Of a stretch of 64,000 nucleotides of DNA, positions 22,100 to 33,799 are shown in pieces. Every line of letters starts with the position of its first letter. Position 1 is the first letter of the stretch. Below the pieces are notes generated by a model that was given only the letters and a program-made list of their open reading frames with translations, was not told the origin of the DNA and searched no databases. The position numbers were made by a program, and so were the translations under genes. This DNA comes from Loripinus fragilis (lineage: Eukaryota; Mollusca; Bivalvia; Lucinida; Lucinidae), in the NCBI GenBank assembly GCA_964019695.1, contig CAXHUL010000503.1, forward strand, positions 992,001 to 1,056,000. Direction: 5' to 3'.

Positions 22100-22648
22100 A
22101 TTATGGCTAGTTGTATTAACAACATATTTACCTTATAAACAGACCATCTGTGACAAAATGAGACAATTACAAGAAGTATTAGTTGACTCTCAATAACTAA
22201 AATATTAATGATTCAATTAACCTGTTGAAGTATTGGAATGCTTTAGATTTCAAACATATTCTTCTTTGAAAAGAATATTTTGTGTATTTAAAACAATATA
22301 AGTAAGATAGCTTTTAAAGTAGCAGCAACATATCTTTGATAGAAAAGAATCCAATATTTGGTAAGGCATTGTTCACAAACCAATTGCTTTAGCCTTTAGC
22401 TCTTTAACTGCTAGTTTCATCTGCTGATGAGCATCCCAAACAGTTTAGACCAAGATCAGGTTAGACCAAATTAGACACATGCCTGGCCTGATCTGTATCC
22501 AAACTGTTTGACACTGATCCTATTCCTTTATTTATTTGATAAAAAAATGTTGCTATCAAAAATGAGAAAAACCTGAAAATTCAACAACATGTAGTGTTAA
22601 ATTACTGGTTATAATTGATAAAGTCTGGTTACCAAGAGTCAAATGTAT
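22100..22648. other. non-coding, duplicated at 31.35-31.80 kb
   Basis: AT-rich sequence with one AAACTGTTTG-type hairpin at 22,420-22,520. It matches the segment before 31,800, with a deletion in the second copy. No gene. Confidence 0.6.
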
Positions 22649-22788
22649 TGTCAAAGCTGCAGCATGTTTGTGTTGATCCTTTATGTCCAAGTCAACAATT
22701 TTTCAGTTATGTCAGGACAATTTCCTGTATTCCTGGGTTGAACCAGTACTTAGCAGAGGATAATGTGCCTTGTTCAAGGACTAAACAC
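22649..22788 (-). mobile_element. SINE-A partial copy, left side of the 3.3-kb insertion
   Basis: Tail and body of a SINE-A (TTTATGTCCAAGTCAACAAT, CCTGGGTTGAACCAGTACTT), broken off at AAACACAC. The same 140 bp recurs at 26,083-26,222, where it continues into the head. In the 31.8-kb copy the SINE is whole. Confidence 0.75.
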
Positions 22789-23655
22789 ACAGTTGAAACC
22801 TTGAAGCCTAGGCTACAGAAGAAAGCCCTATGTGTAAACAAGGGTAACACAAAGAACCTGGCATATGTTGGAAATATGAACCTGCTGTAGATATCTGGAA
22901 AAGACCCATGCACAGTAAGTCTTACAGAAACTGATAGAACTGCAATCTAATGTGGTGGCTGCTTTCATGGGTGTGTAAGAAATGCAGTGGTATCAAGGAC
23001 TCACTGAGCCCAGATCTTTTGTTGAGGTGAATCTGACCAATCAGGAAGAGTGGATTGGTTATGACAAGCTTGAAGTCCTCCCAGAATTCTATTACCTCAG
23101 TGACATGCTCTCTGCTGGGAAAGCTGCAAGCTGGGTGTGGTCCCATGCTGTATGTGTACATGGGACAGGTTTGGCCACCTACTCCCTCTTCTCACCAACA
23201 ACCATCTGCCTCTGTTGACCCAAGGATGGGTGTTTTTTGTTTGTTTGATTTGATTCTTTACGTCCCATCAACAGTCTTTCAGTTATAAAGGGACGGGTCT
23301 TCCTGGGTTGAACCAGTACTAAGCTAGGATTAATGTTCTTGCTCAAGGACACAACGCAGTGACGCCGAAGAGGCTCGAACCTGCAGCCCTTCGGTCTCGA
23401 GTCAAGCACTCTACCACTGAGCCACTGCGCTCCCTCAAGGATGGGTGTATTCAACAGGTGTGAGGAGTGAGATGTAGCAGGAATCATTGAGCCACCCAAG
23501 ATATAATAACTGTCATGATTCCCTGAACCTGTAACATCAACATGAAGAGCAATGTTAGCTTTGACTCCCATCTCACAAAGCTCTACAACCAGTATAATGA
23601 TATGATACTCCTCACTTGGAAAACTTGGGCGACTTAGAAACATACAGGCCTCCAC
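22789..23655 (+). pseudogene. LINE reverse transcriptase fragment, copy 3
   Basis: Second copy of the plus-strand LINE arm. It starts within GTTGAAACCTTGAAGCC, just after the polymerase DD motif. It contains KLEVLPEFYYLSDMLSAG-type sequence at 23,060-23,125. Interrupted by a young SINE-A at 23,234-23,435. Frames are broken. Confidence 0.8.
23234..23435 (-). mobile_element. young SINE-A with 13-bp target duplication
   Basis: Full-length minus-strand SINE-A flanked by the exact repeat CAAGGATGGGTGT (23,221-23,233 and 23,436-23,448). The sister LINE copy at 18,731-18,743 has the uninterrupted site, so this insertion happened after the duplication. Both head boxes and the tail are well preserved. 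Confidence 0.95.
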
Positions 23656-23999
23656 TAGACGAAACCCGTCTTCAGGATTTCCGATAATGCGAGACTCAAA
23701 CCTTGGCTACAGAGACAAAATAGAAAATTGGAATTTCCCTTACAGCCAGTTGAGATATACTTTCCAAAAAGCGAACAATAAAGGGGCTGATCATTCTGCC
23801 TGGATGCACAGGCTGGTCAGCCCCTTTGTTGTTCACCAACAATAAAGACAGGTTCTCCTTTTAAGGACCATACATAGGAGCACAGACTGTGCCACTTATG
23901 TATGCATGCTTGTCAGAGGTGGGTGGGCAGAAGAAATCAAGCAGACAATAGAAACTGTTGGGGATGTGGTTCGCAATGACAGAGTGAAGCTAGGTTATG

Positions 24000-24296
24000 T
24001 TTTGTTTGTTTTCTTGCTTTATGTCCCAGTCAAATGCTACGGTCATGGGAGACGGCAAGTTTGAACAAGCAGTTAACCAGTAATTTGTGCATATACTTTC
24101 GCTTGTGACCGACAACAATCCTTCTTGAATGAATCAGCAGAAGGCAGGAGTATGACCATAGAAATCATATTATGATCAATCTCCATGAAAATATTGGACC
24201 GAGCCGGGATTGAACTTGGGACCCCTGGATCTGCAGTCAAGAGTGCATCTGTAGTCAGAAATGTTACCGATTGCCCTGCGCTGCCTTTTAAAGCTA
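24000..24296 (-). mobile_element. SINE-B, duplicated copy
   Basis: Same insertion as 19,307-19,628, carried along by the duplication, with a short internal deletion after GGTCATGGGAGACGG. Again bordered by AAGCTAGGTTATG and AAGCTAAGTTATG. Confidence 0.85.
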
Positions 24297-24539
24297 AGTT
24301 ATGAATTCAACAGACCCTACAAACCAGAGAATAAAAGTCAGTCAGTCCTGCATGACCCTTGGGAGAGGATAGAATCTGGCCAGTATAAACAGATAGGCCA
24401 TTTTAATTGAAGTTTTAATTAAGTGTTCCCATATAAAGGATCTGTGGGGTAAATAATCTCATGGCATTATTTTAAGAAAGGCTAGACAACCAAACTAAAT
24501 TTGGTCCCATTATCATTCATAGCCAAACTATCCCACTAT

Positions 24540-24628
24540 GATTTGATTCTTTATGTCCCATCAACAATCTTTCAGTTATGTAGGGATGGGTCTTCCTGGG
24601 TTGAACCAGTACTAAGCTAGGATTATAT
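24540..24628 (-). mobile_element. truncated SINE-A, duplicated copy
   Basis: Same headless SINE-A as at 19,866, here between TATCCCACTATG and TATCCCACTTTG. Confidence 0.75.
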
Positions 24629-25029
24629 CCCACTTTGTATCTAGGACTGCAGAAATACAGCTACAACCTTATTGTTTTAGAATACACTTGCCAAATTCAA
24701 GTCAAAAATGTAAATGAGTTGAGTGAATAAGAAGACAAGCAGAATCAAGAGCCAGACGTATCCTTACAATCCAGCAAGAGATTTATCCTGGCAAACTCCA
24801 CAATCACCAAGACAAATCAATGAGCCTGCTTTATCTGGATGACTGAAATCAGTCTAAAAAAAATGATCTTACCAATCTAGAAAAAATTCTAAATTTGTTA
24901 AGCTGCAGCTGTTTTATTGTAGTCCTTAAACAAATAGGAAGTTTTCCTCAGAAGGAGACAAAATTCAGTTTGTCATATGATCTTTCTTAAAATACTGCCA
25001 CAGGATTATCTACCTGCGAGATCCTTCAT

Positions 25030-25340
25030 ACTGTTTATTTTGTTGCTTTACATCCCAGTCAACAGCTATGGTCATGGGGGGATGGTCAGTTCACCTAACC
25101 ACACTTTTTCCTGGGCAAGCTTGAACAAGTGGTTAACCAGTAATTCGTGCACATAATTTTGCTTGTAACTGACAACAACACTTCTTAAATGGGAGGAGAA
25201 TGACCATAGAAATTATTTCATGATCAATCTCCACAAAAGTATGCGAACAGGCTGGGATCCAACTCAGGTTCCCTGGTTCTTCAGTCAGATGTGCATCAGT
25301 AGTCAGACAAGTTACCGACTGCGCTACCCTCCCTGGTCAG
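25030..25340 (-). mobile_element. SINE-B, duplicated copy
   Basis: Corresponds to 20,345-20,660, with the phrase CTTCTTAAATGGGAGGAGAA showing a small deletion. The head ends ACTGCGCTACCCTCCCTGG. Confidence 0.8.
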
Positions 25341-25359
25341 TGGTTTATTTGGCCTGCTG

Positions 25360-26082
25360 GATTTCTTCTTCCCATCCACTTCTAGATGCACTGTATGTTT
25401 ACAAACCACCTAAATCCAAATTATGCAGAGTATTACATCTATATCCAGATTGCCAAGCTTTGCATGATGTCAGCCTAAGCAAACTTTGCTCTTCATGTTG
25501 ATGTAACAGATCCAGGGGATCCTGGCAGTTAGTTTGCCACAAGCCGTTTAAGGTTTCTGTTGTCATTACTCATGTCTCTGATTCATGCTTCATCTGGCTC
25601 CTTCCACTTGTTGAGTACACCCAACCTTGGTTCAACAGAGGCAAATGGTTATTGGTGAGAAGAGGCAGTTGTTGGCCAGACTTGCCCCCTGCACACCTGC
25701 AACATGTGACTACAGCCAGCACACAGCTGCACCCAGTAAGAGCATCTCACTGAGGTAGCAGAACTCTAGAAGGTCTTCAAGCTTGCTGTCTCCATACAAC
25801 TCCTCCCTCATCAGTCTACCTTCAATCAGCTGTGCATTGATGAGGCATCCGATTCACCTAAACTTGGGGTCTGGGCTTAGTGAGCCATTGATACCACTGC
25901 ATTTCTTGCTCACCCATGCAAGCAGCCACCACAGAAGATTGCACTTCTATCAGTTTCTGCAAGACAGACAGCACAGAGGTCCTTTCCAAACATCTTCAAC
26001 AGACCCAGAATCACTACAGATGCTTGAATTTTTGTATTTCACATGTTCATATGTAGGAATTTCTTCTAAACCTTGACTTCCA
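25360..26082 (-). pseudogene. LINE reverse transcriptase fragment, copy 4
   Basis: Minus-strand arm of the second LINE pair. It contains the SETW region near 25,580 and the zinc-binding-like region near 25,920-26,000, then stops abruptly at 26,082 where the 140-bp SINE-A repeat begins. The polymerase DD region seen at 21.5 kb is missing. Confidence 0.75.
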
Positions 26083-26300
26083 TGTCAAAACTGCAGCATG
26101 TTTGTGTTGATCCTTTATGTCCAAGTCAACAATTTTTCAGTTATGTCAGGATAATTTCCTGTATTCCTGGGTTGAACCAGTACTAAGCAGAGGATAAAGT
26201 GCCTTGTTCAAGAACTAAACACAATGCACCCATCAAGTCTCGAACCAGTAACCTTTGATCAAGTCACATACACTCTACCAGAGCCACTGTGCTCATTTAC
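26083..26300 (-). mobile_element. SINE-A, diverged subtype
   Basis: Complete but diverged: B-box region seen as AAGTCTCGAACCAGTAACC and A-box end TACCAGAGCCACTGTGCTC. The first 140 bp are the direct repeat of 22,649-22,788. The uninterrupted equivalent is 31,795-32,010. Confidence 0.75.
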
Positions 26301-27685
26301 AGCATGTTTATTGTGAAGCATGTCAATAGAACAACATCTTTATCAAAAGTGCATGGGAGATCTACACAAAACTTGTACACTTAAGACAAAGTTAGGGGCA
26401 TGAGAAATTGAAAACTGAATCCCTTAAGCCATTGTTTAACTAGAATGGCGCTTAAATTTATGCTAGGCATGTGATATTTCAAAACCAAAATTCCTCTGCA
26501 GTCAATGCTGTGGTGTGCAAGGTGTTTTATTACCTACTCATTTAACAAGCACAACTTTTTAAACTTTGTATGTGTAAGTGAGCCCCCCTTGTTTTGGAAT
26601 ACAAATTTGTAAAGAAGATTCCTGCTCTCACGGACAAAAGATGTTTTTCTATAACATGCATATATACAATTTCATGTGGTTTCAACAAAAAGCACTGATG
26701 AAAATAAACTATTATTTAACCATTAGAGCCAATATTATGGTAAATGTTCAAAAATTTTGAACCCTAGTTGCCTGCCAACAAGGCATAGATAAACAGTGTA
26801 GATCCAGATTAACAAAAGCAACAGAGAAGACCTTGATCAGACTGCTTCTTCAGAAGTATGATCAGTGTCTTTTCTATTAATTTGCCAATCCGGATCTGCG
26901 CTTCTCCCAAAGCAGTCTGGTCAGGATCTTCTCTGTTTGCTATTTAGCCAAAAAATTTGAGAATTCCACTAACCAACATTTCATTTGCAAATAGAAAGAA
27001 AAAGTTTTTTTACGTTAAAAAAAAAACAAAATAAAAATTTTTAAGTCCTCTTTAATGGCATAAAGAGCAATATTTTATGTGCTTTTTATGTTTGTACATT
27101 AACTAACTGCACACAAACTTGGCAAACTTCCATAGAGTTTTGGCCACTCTTTGTGCAGTATGGTTAATTTTACATCTTAAACCACAGAAATTGATTACAG
27201 CTAGGCCAGGGGAGGGGCGCCAACCCTCAAAGGAACACAGAACTATAAAAGTAGGATAGAAGAAATACATTGCATTTTAGAAGAGTTAGTGTTCCTTGCT
27301 TACCCACTCCTATCTCTAATTATAACTATCATTAAATATATACAGCAGGCATAAGTTAAGCATGTTATTATAGATATGAGGAATCAAGTGTAATATTTTC
27401 TTTTATTTATATCCTTATATTTATTATGAAACTCATTTCAAAAGATATATCCATTTTCTAATGCAGATTTGTAAGCACGGAAGATCTGACATGTTTAAGA
27501 GGTTCATGAAAGTACGAGTACTATTGATTCATGAGACCAAGTTTGCTTATCCTTTAAAGAATTTGACCATTTTGTATCAGCCTAAACTATTAATCCAGTA
27601 ATATCAAAATAATCAATTTAGTAAAATAATTTTCCTATTCATTAAGTGTAGCCCAAACAAAAATTGAAGCTTTTAAGATTGATGC
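26301..27685. other. duplicated non-coding segment
   Basis: Matches 32,011-33,400 closely, including a CAGACTGCTTCTTCAGAAG hairpin at 26,845 and the phrase GCTAGGCCAGGGGAGGGGCG at 27,202. No coding evidence. The match ends at GATTGATGC (27,677-27,685), where an inverted LINE fragment starts. Confidence 0.75.
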
Positions 27686-28545
27686 CCATGGTGATGGAAC
27701 TGGTAAGAGTTGCAATTGGGTATAGAGAGGAGTTTGGTAACGGACTAGGTGTTCATCCAGTCCACGTCTCTCTATCAATCTGCTAGAGATTATATCAAGA
27801 GGGTTTTGAACTGGTGGACTATAAGAGCTGCTACATGCAGAAGACCTGATGGTCATTGCCTTGTCCATGGGGGGAACTGCTATTGAAGGTGGGAGTCATT
27901 GAAGTCAAGGTGGAGAAGAATCTCCTACATATGAACATGTAAAATACAAAAATTCAAGCATCTGCAGTGATTCTGGGTCTGTTGAAGATGTTTGGAAAGG
28001 ACCTCTGTGCTGTCTCTCTTGCAGAAACTGATAGAAGTGCAATCTTCTGTGGTAGCTGCTTGCATGGGTGAGCAAGAAATGCAGTGGTATCAATGGCTCA
28101 CTAAGCCCAGACCCCAAGTTTAGGTGAGTCGGATGCCTTATCAATGCACAGCTGATTGAAGGTAGACTGATGAGGGAGGAGTTGTATGGTGACAGCAAGC
28201 TTGAAGACCTCCAAGAGTTCCGCTACCTTGGTGAAATGCTCTTACTGGGTGCAGATGTGTGCTGGCTGTAGACACATGTTGCTGGTGTGCATGGGGCAAG
28301 TCTGGCCAACAACTGCCTTGTCTCACCAACCACTATTTGCCTCTGTTGAACCAAGGTTGGGTGTACTCAACAAGTGGAAGGAGCCAGATGAAACATGAAT
28401 CAGAGACCTGGGTAATGACAACAGAAACCTTGAACGGCTTGTGGCATACTGATTGTGGCATACTGACTGCCATGATCCCCTGGATCTGTTACATCAACAT
28501 GAAGAGAAAAGCCTGGTGGCTTGGGCTGTTGTCCCTTCTAAAGCG
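27686..28545 (+). pseudogene. LINE reverse transcriptase fragment, copy 5
   Basis: An inverted counterpart of 30,010-30,960. It carries GATGGAACTGGTAAGAGTTG, then the region before the DD motif, then LEDLQEFRYLGEML and GSETW-type sequence (HESETWVMTTETLNGL). Frames are broken many times. Confidence 0.75.
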
Positions 28546-28795
28546 GTGGTTCTGTTGTTGTTGACTTTTTGTTTATTGTTACTCCCATTGTGGGAGTCTG
28601 TAATTGTTCTATGTTTTGTTGTATGTTACTTTATGTCCATTCTAGTTTTGTAATCATCTTGATTGGGAAGAGAGAGCTGGTTGCTTTGCTTAGTTTGTCT
28701 ACCTGGTGTCTCATGGTGGTTGTGTGGCTCTTCTTCGTGGTGCCATGGGTTTGTCTGCGGTTTGTGATTGTGGTATTTCCTGATCATACTCACTA
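28500..28795 (+). repeat. dispersed repeat shared with 57.0 and 63.5 kb
   Basis: From GGGCTGTTGTCCCTTCTAAAG to TTTCCTGATCATACTCAC this stretch matches 56,995-57,265. A shorter match lies at 63,490-63,570. A frame beginning with TTG is open through both main copies and gives similar hydrophobic peptides (for example CSMFCCMLLYVHSS against CSMFCCTLLYVHSS), but no ATG start is present. Confidence 0.65.
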
Positions 28796-28874
28796 TTTTA
28801 GCTTAGGCTCATATCTCACAAAGCTTGGCAATCTGGATATAGATGTGATACTCTGCATTATTAGGATTGAGGTG

Positions 28875-28935
28875 GTTTGTAGTCAGATGTGCATCTGTAG
28901 TCAGACATATTACTGACTGCGATACTCAGCCCAGT
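28875..28935 (-). mobile_element. SINE-B head remnant
   Basis: Only the tRNA-like end remains (GTCAGATGTGCATCTGTAGT to GCGATACTCAGCCCAG), followed by AAGCTAAGTTATGAATTC, the right-hand target repeat known from 19,629. It marks the truncated left edge of the third segment copy. Confidence 0.7.
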
Positions 28936-29182
28936 AAAGCTAAGTTATGAATTCAACAGACCCTACAACCAGAGAATAAAAGTCAGTCAGTCCTGCATGA
29001 CCCTTGGGAGAGGATAGAATCTGGCCAGTATAAACAGAAAGGCCATTTTAATTGAAGATTTAATTAAATGTTCCCATATAAAGGATCTGTGGGGTAAATA
29101 ATCCCATGGCAGTTTTTTAAGAAAGGCTAGACAACCAAACTAAATATAGTCCCATTATCATTCATAGCCAAACTATCCCACT

Positions 29183-29272
29183 ATGATTTGATTCTTTATG
29201 TCCCATCAACAATCTTTCAGTTATGTAGGGATGGGTCTTCCTGGGTTGAACCAGTACTAAGCTAGGATTATA
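29183..29272 (-). mobile_element. truncated SINE-A, third copy
   Basis: The same headless SINE-A between TATCCCACTATG and TATCCCACTTTG as at 24,540. Confidence 0.75.
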
Positions 29273-29677
29273 TCCCACTTTGTATCTAGGACTGCAGAAA
29301 TACAGCTACAACCTTATTGTTTTAGAATACACTTGCCAAATTCAAGTCAAAAATGTAAATGAGTTGAGTGAATAAGAAGACAAGCAGAATCAAGAGCCAG
29401 AAGTATCCTTACAATCCAGCAAGAGATTTATCCTGGCAAACTCCACAATCACCAAGACAAATCAATGACCCTGCTTTATCTGGATGACTGAAATCAGTCT
29501 AAAAATTGACCTTAACAATCTAGAAAAAAATTCTAAATTTGTTAAGCTGCAGCTGTTTTACAGTAGTCCTTAAACAAATAGGAAGTTTTCCTTAGAATGA
29601 GACAAAATTCAGTTTGTCATATGATCTTTCCTAAAATACTGCCACAGGATTATCTACTTGCGAGATCCTTCATACTG

Positions 29678-29994
29678 TTTGTTTTGTTGCTTTACGTCCC
29701 AGTCAACAGCTATGGTCATGATGGGACGGTCAGTTCATCTAACCACACTTTTTCCTGGGCAAGCTTGAACAAGTGGTTAACCAGTAATTCGTGCACATAA
29801 TTTTGCTTGTAACTGACAACAACACTTCTTGAATGCTTCAGCAAAAGGGAGGAGAATGACCATAGAAATTATTTCATGATCAATCTCCACAAAAGTATGG
29901 GAACGGGCCGGGATCCAACTCGGGATCCCTGGTTCTTCAGTCAGATGTGCATCAGTAGTCAGACATGTTACCGACTGCACTACCCTGCCCATTC
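29678..29994 (-). mobile_element. SINE-B, third copy
   Basis: Corresponds to 20,345 and 25,030. Head end CGACTGCACTACCCTGCCC. Well preserved body with GGAACGGGCCGGGATCCAAC. Confidence 0.85.
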
Positions 29995-30009
29995 AGTGGT
30001 TTATTTGGC

Positions 30010-30960
30010 CTGCTGGATTTCTTCTTCCCATCCACTTCTAGATGCACTGTATGTTTACAAACCACCTAAATCCAAATAATGCAGAGTATCACATCTATAT
30101 CCAGATTGCCAATCTTTGCGAGATGTCGGCCTAAGCAATCTTTGCTCTTCATGTTGATGTAACAGATCCAGGGGATCATGGCAGTTAGCATGCCACAAGC
30201 CGTTCAAGGTTTCTGTTGTCATTACCCATGTCTCTGATTCATGCTTCATCTGGCTCCTTCCACTTGTTGAGGTCACCCAACCTTGGTTCAACAGAGGCAA
30301 ATAGTGGTTGGTGAGAAGAGGCAGTTGTTGGCCAGACTTGCCCCATGTACACCAGCAACATGTGACTACAGCCAGCCCACAGCTGCAACCAGTAAGAGCA
30401 TTTCACCGAGGTAGCAGAACTCTAGGAGGTCTTCAAGCTTGCTGTCACCATACAACTCCTCCCTCATCAGTCTACCTTCAATCAGCTGTGCATTGAGGAG
30501 GCATCCGATTCACCTAAACTTGAGGTCTGGGTTTAGTGAGCCATTGATACCACTGCATTTCTTGCTCACCCATGCAAGCAGCTACCACAGAAGATTGCAC
30601 TTCTATCAGTTTCTGCAAGACAGACAGCACAGAGGTCCTTTCCAAACATCTTCAACAGGCCCAAAATCCCTGCAGATGCTTGAATTTTTGTATTTCACAT
30701 GTTCATATGTAGGAATTTCTTCTAAACATTGACTTTCATGACTCCCACCTTCAATAGCAGTTCCTCCTTGGAATAGGCAATGACCATTAGGTCTTCTGCA
30801 TATAGCAGCTCTTATAGTCCCAGTTCAAAACACTCTTGATAGAACCTCTAGCAGGATGATAGAGAAAAGTGTACTTAGAACAAAGCTTGGATAAACACCT
30901 AGTCCCTTACCAAACTCCTCTATACCCAAATGCAACTTTTACCAGTTCCATCACCATTAA
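30010..30960 (-). pseudogene. LINE reverse transcriptase fragment, copy 6
   Basis: Minus-strand arm of the third segment. It contains SETWVMTTETLNGL near 30,195-30,240, the zinc-binding-like region near 30,580-30,640 and sequence up to the palm domain near 30,800-30,950. Disrupted throughout. Confidence 0.8.
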
Positions 30961-30982
30961 TGAGCCAAGACACAAAATATAC

Positions 30983-31165
30983 ACATGCATGGATCCAGGA
31001 ATTTTTGCCGGGGAAAGTAGGGGGGGTCCAGGTCCAACTGCCAGATTTAAAAGAAAACTATAATTTTCCAAGGTTTCAGAGGGGGGCCAACATTTTCCAG
31101 GGGGGGGGGGGGGGTCCAAATGCTAGTTTCTAAAAAAAACGTCTATCCCCCCTCTGAATCCATGC
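30983..31165. mobile_element. GCATGGATCCAGG inverted-repeat element
   Basis: Left end ACATGCATGGATCCAGGAAT, right end CCCCCCTCTGAATCCATGCA, with a G run near 31,100-31,113. It resembles the element at 61,505-61,813. Non-coding. Confidence 0.65.
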
Positions 31166-31794
31166 ATGATATACAAGTTGGTGTTTGCACCCTTTGAAGA
31201 CTTAGATCAGACTGCATCTCTGCGGGTGCTCTATATTAAGGCTAGGGTTCAAAGTTTCTTTAAGGTAAAAACTAAGACTGATCAGACACTGGGATGTGCA
31301 GATGGGTTTGAATATTTGCTATGTGCACATGACAACTTGTACCCTGCTCATTCATATACATATTATGGCTTGTTGTGCTAACAACATATTTTACCTTATA
31401 AACAGACCATCTGTGACATAATGAGACAATTACAAGAAGTAATAGTTGACTCTCAATAACTGGAATATTTTTCTTCTTTGCAAAGTATATTTTGTGTACT
31501 TAAAAACAGTCAAGGTAAGGCATCGTTCACAAACCAATTGCTTTTAGCTCTTTACCTGCTAGTTTCATCTGCTGATGAGCATCGCAAACAGTTGAGACCA
31601 AGATCAGGTTAGACAAAATTAGACACATGTCTGGCCTGATCTGTATCCAAACTGTTTGACACTGATCCTATTCCTTTATTTTGATAAAAAATGTTGCTAT
31701 CAAAAATGAGAAAAAAACCTGAAAATTCCATAGCATGTAAAGTGTTAAATTACTGGTTAAATTGATAAAATCCAGTTATCAAGAGTCAAATGTA
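31166..31794. other. duplicated non-coding segment
   Basis: Second copy of 21,896-22,648, with a deletion near 31,225 and another near 31,470. Holds the TACAAGTTGG MITE and an AAACTGTTTG hairpin (31,560-31,660). Confidence 0.65.
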
Positions 31795-32010
31795 TTGTCA
31801 AAGCTGCAGCATGTTTGTGTTTATCCTTTATGTCAAAGTCACCAATTTTTCAGTTATGTCAGGACAATTTCCTGTTTTCCTGGGTTGAACCAGTACTAAG
31901 CAGAGGATAAAGTGCCTTGTTCATGGACTAAACACAATGCACCCGTCAAGTCTCGAACCAGTGACCTTTGATCAAGTAACTTACACTCTACCAGAGCCAC
32001 TGTGCTCATT
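31795..32010 (-). mobile_element. SINE-A, uninterrupted reference for 22.65 and 26.08 kb
   Basis: A full diverged SINE-A whose two halves correspond to the two broken copies around the 3.3-kb insertion. Here the sequence runs through CATGGACTAAACACAATGCA without a break. Confidence 0.8.
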
Positions 32011-33400
32011 TACAGCATGTTTATTATGAAGCATGTCAATAGAACAACATCTTTATCAAAAATGCATGGGAGATCTACACAAAACTTGTACACTAAAGTC
32101 AAAGTTAGGGGCATGAGAAATTTAAAACCGAATCCCTTAAGCCATTGTTTAACTAGAATAGCGCTTAAATTCATGCTAGGCATGTGATATTTCAAACCAA
32201 AATTCCTCTGCAGTCAATGCTGTGGTGTGCAAGGTGTTTTATTACCTACTCTTTTAACAAGTACAACTTTTTAAACTTTGTATGTGTAAGTGAGCCCCCC
32301 TTGTTTTGGAATACAAATTTGTAAAGAAGATTCCTGCTCTCACGGACAAAAGATGTTTTTCTATAACATGCATATATACAATTTCATGTGGTTTCAACAA
32401 AAAGCACTGATTAAAATAAACTATTATTTAACCATTAGAGCCAATATTATGGTAAATGTTCTAAAATTTTGATCCCTAGTTGCCTGCCAGCAAGGCATAG
32501 ATAAACAGTGTAGATCCTGATTAACAAAAGCAACAGAAAAGACCCTGATCAGACTGCTTCTTCAGAAGTATGATCAGTGTCTTCTCTGTTAATTTGCCAA
32601 TCGGGATCTGCGCTTCTCCCAAAGCAGTCTGGTCAGGGTCTTCTCTGTTTGCTATTTAGCCAAAAAATTTGAGAATTCAACTAACCAACATTTCATTTGC
32701 AAATAGAAAGAGAAAAGTTTTTTTACGTTAAAAAAAAAACAAAAAAAATTTTAAGACCTCTTTAATGGCATAAAGAGCAATATTTTCTGTGCTTTTTATG
32801 TTTGTACATTAACTAACTGCACACAAACTTGGCAAACTTCCATAGAGTTTTGGCCACTCTATGTGCAGTATGGTTAATTTTACATCTTAAACCACAGAAA
32901 TCGATTACAGCTAGGCCAGGGGAGGGGCGCCAACCCTCAAAGGAACACAGAACTATAAAAGTAGGATAGAAGAAATACATATCATTTTAGAAGAGTTAGT
33001 GTTCCTTGCTTACCCACTCCTATCTCTAAATATAACTATCACTAAATATATACAGCAGGCATAAGTTAAGCATGTTATTATAGATATGAGGAATGAAGTG
33101 TAATATTTTCTTTTATTTATATCCTTATATTTATTATGAAATTCATTTCAAAAGATATATCCATTTTCTAATGCAGATTTGTAAGCACGGAAGATCTGAC
33201 ATGTTTAAGAGGTTCATGAAAGTACAAGTACTATTGATTCATTAGACCAAATTTGCCTAGCCCTTAGAGAATTTGACCATTTTGTATCAGCCTATACTAT
33301 TAATCCAGTAATATCAAAATAATCAATTTAGTAAAATAATTTTCCTATTCATTAAGTGTAGCCAAAACATAAATTGAAGCTTTTAAGATTGATGCGCAAA
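32011..33400. other. duplicated non-coding segment
   Basis: Second copy of 26,301-27,685. Similarity ends at GATTGATGC, after which the sequence is unrelated. Confidence 0.75.
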
Positions 33401-33530
33401 CATATCCAAATATGGCTGCTAAATGGTTAAACCTTAAGTAGCTTATACTCCAAGGTCATACCAAAAACGAAACAACTCAATAAGGAACAATTTTCTAACA
33501 TGTTTAACTTTATGCCTTCAGTATCAAGAG

Positions 33531-33551
33531 TTTTTTTTTTTTTTTTTTTTG
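33531..33551. repeat. T homopolymer
   Basis: About 20 T in a row after ATCAAGAG. No clear retroposed sequence attached. Confidence 0.8.
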
Positions 33552-33704
33552 GCAATCAGCTTAGTTTCCAATTAGATATTCTACACAAAAATATTTTGCA
33601 TCACTCATTATGAGTTTTGTTAAACTCAGACAATTATTAACACATTACATGTATATACCACAGGTTCAGATATACAAAATTGTAAATATTTCTTATCTGT
33701 TTTA

Positions 33705-33760
33705 AAATCGGTTTTGGGTGCTCAAAAGAACCGCCTCATTGAGACTTTTCTTTTTAATTA
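33705..33760. repeat. GAACCGCCTC palindrome, decayed
   Basis: TTTTGGGTGCTCAAAAGAAC followed by CGCCTCATTGAGAC. The second arm is degraded. Member of the hairpin family at 38,834, and it shares the following phrase TTATGCACTCTTCACT. Confidence 0.6.
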
Positions 33761-33799
33761 CCCACAGCTGAAGTTTATACTAGAAATAAGAAAATATTT

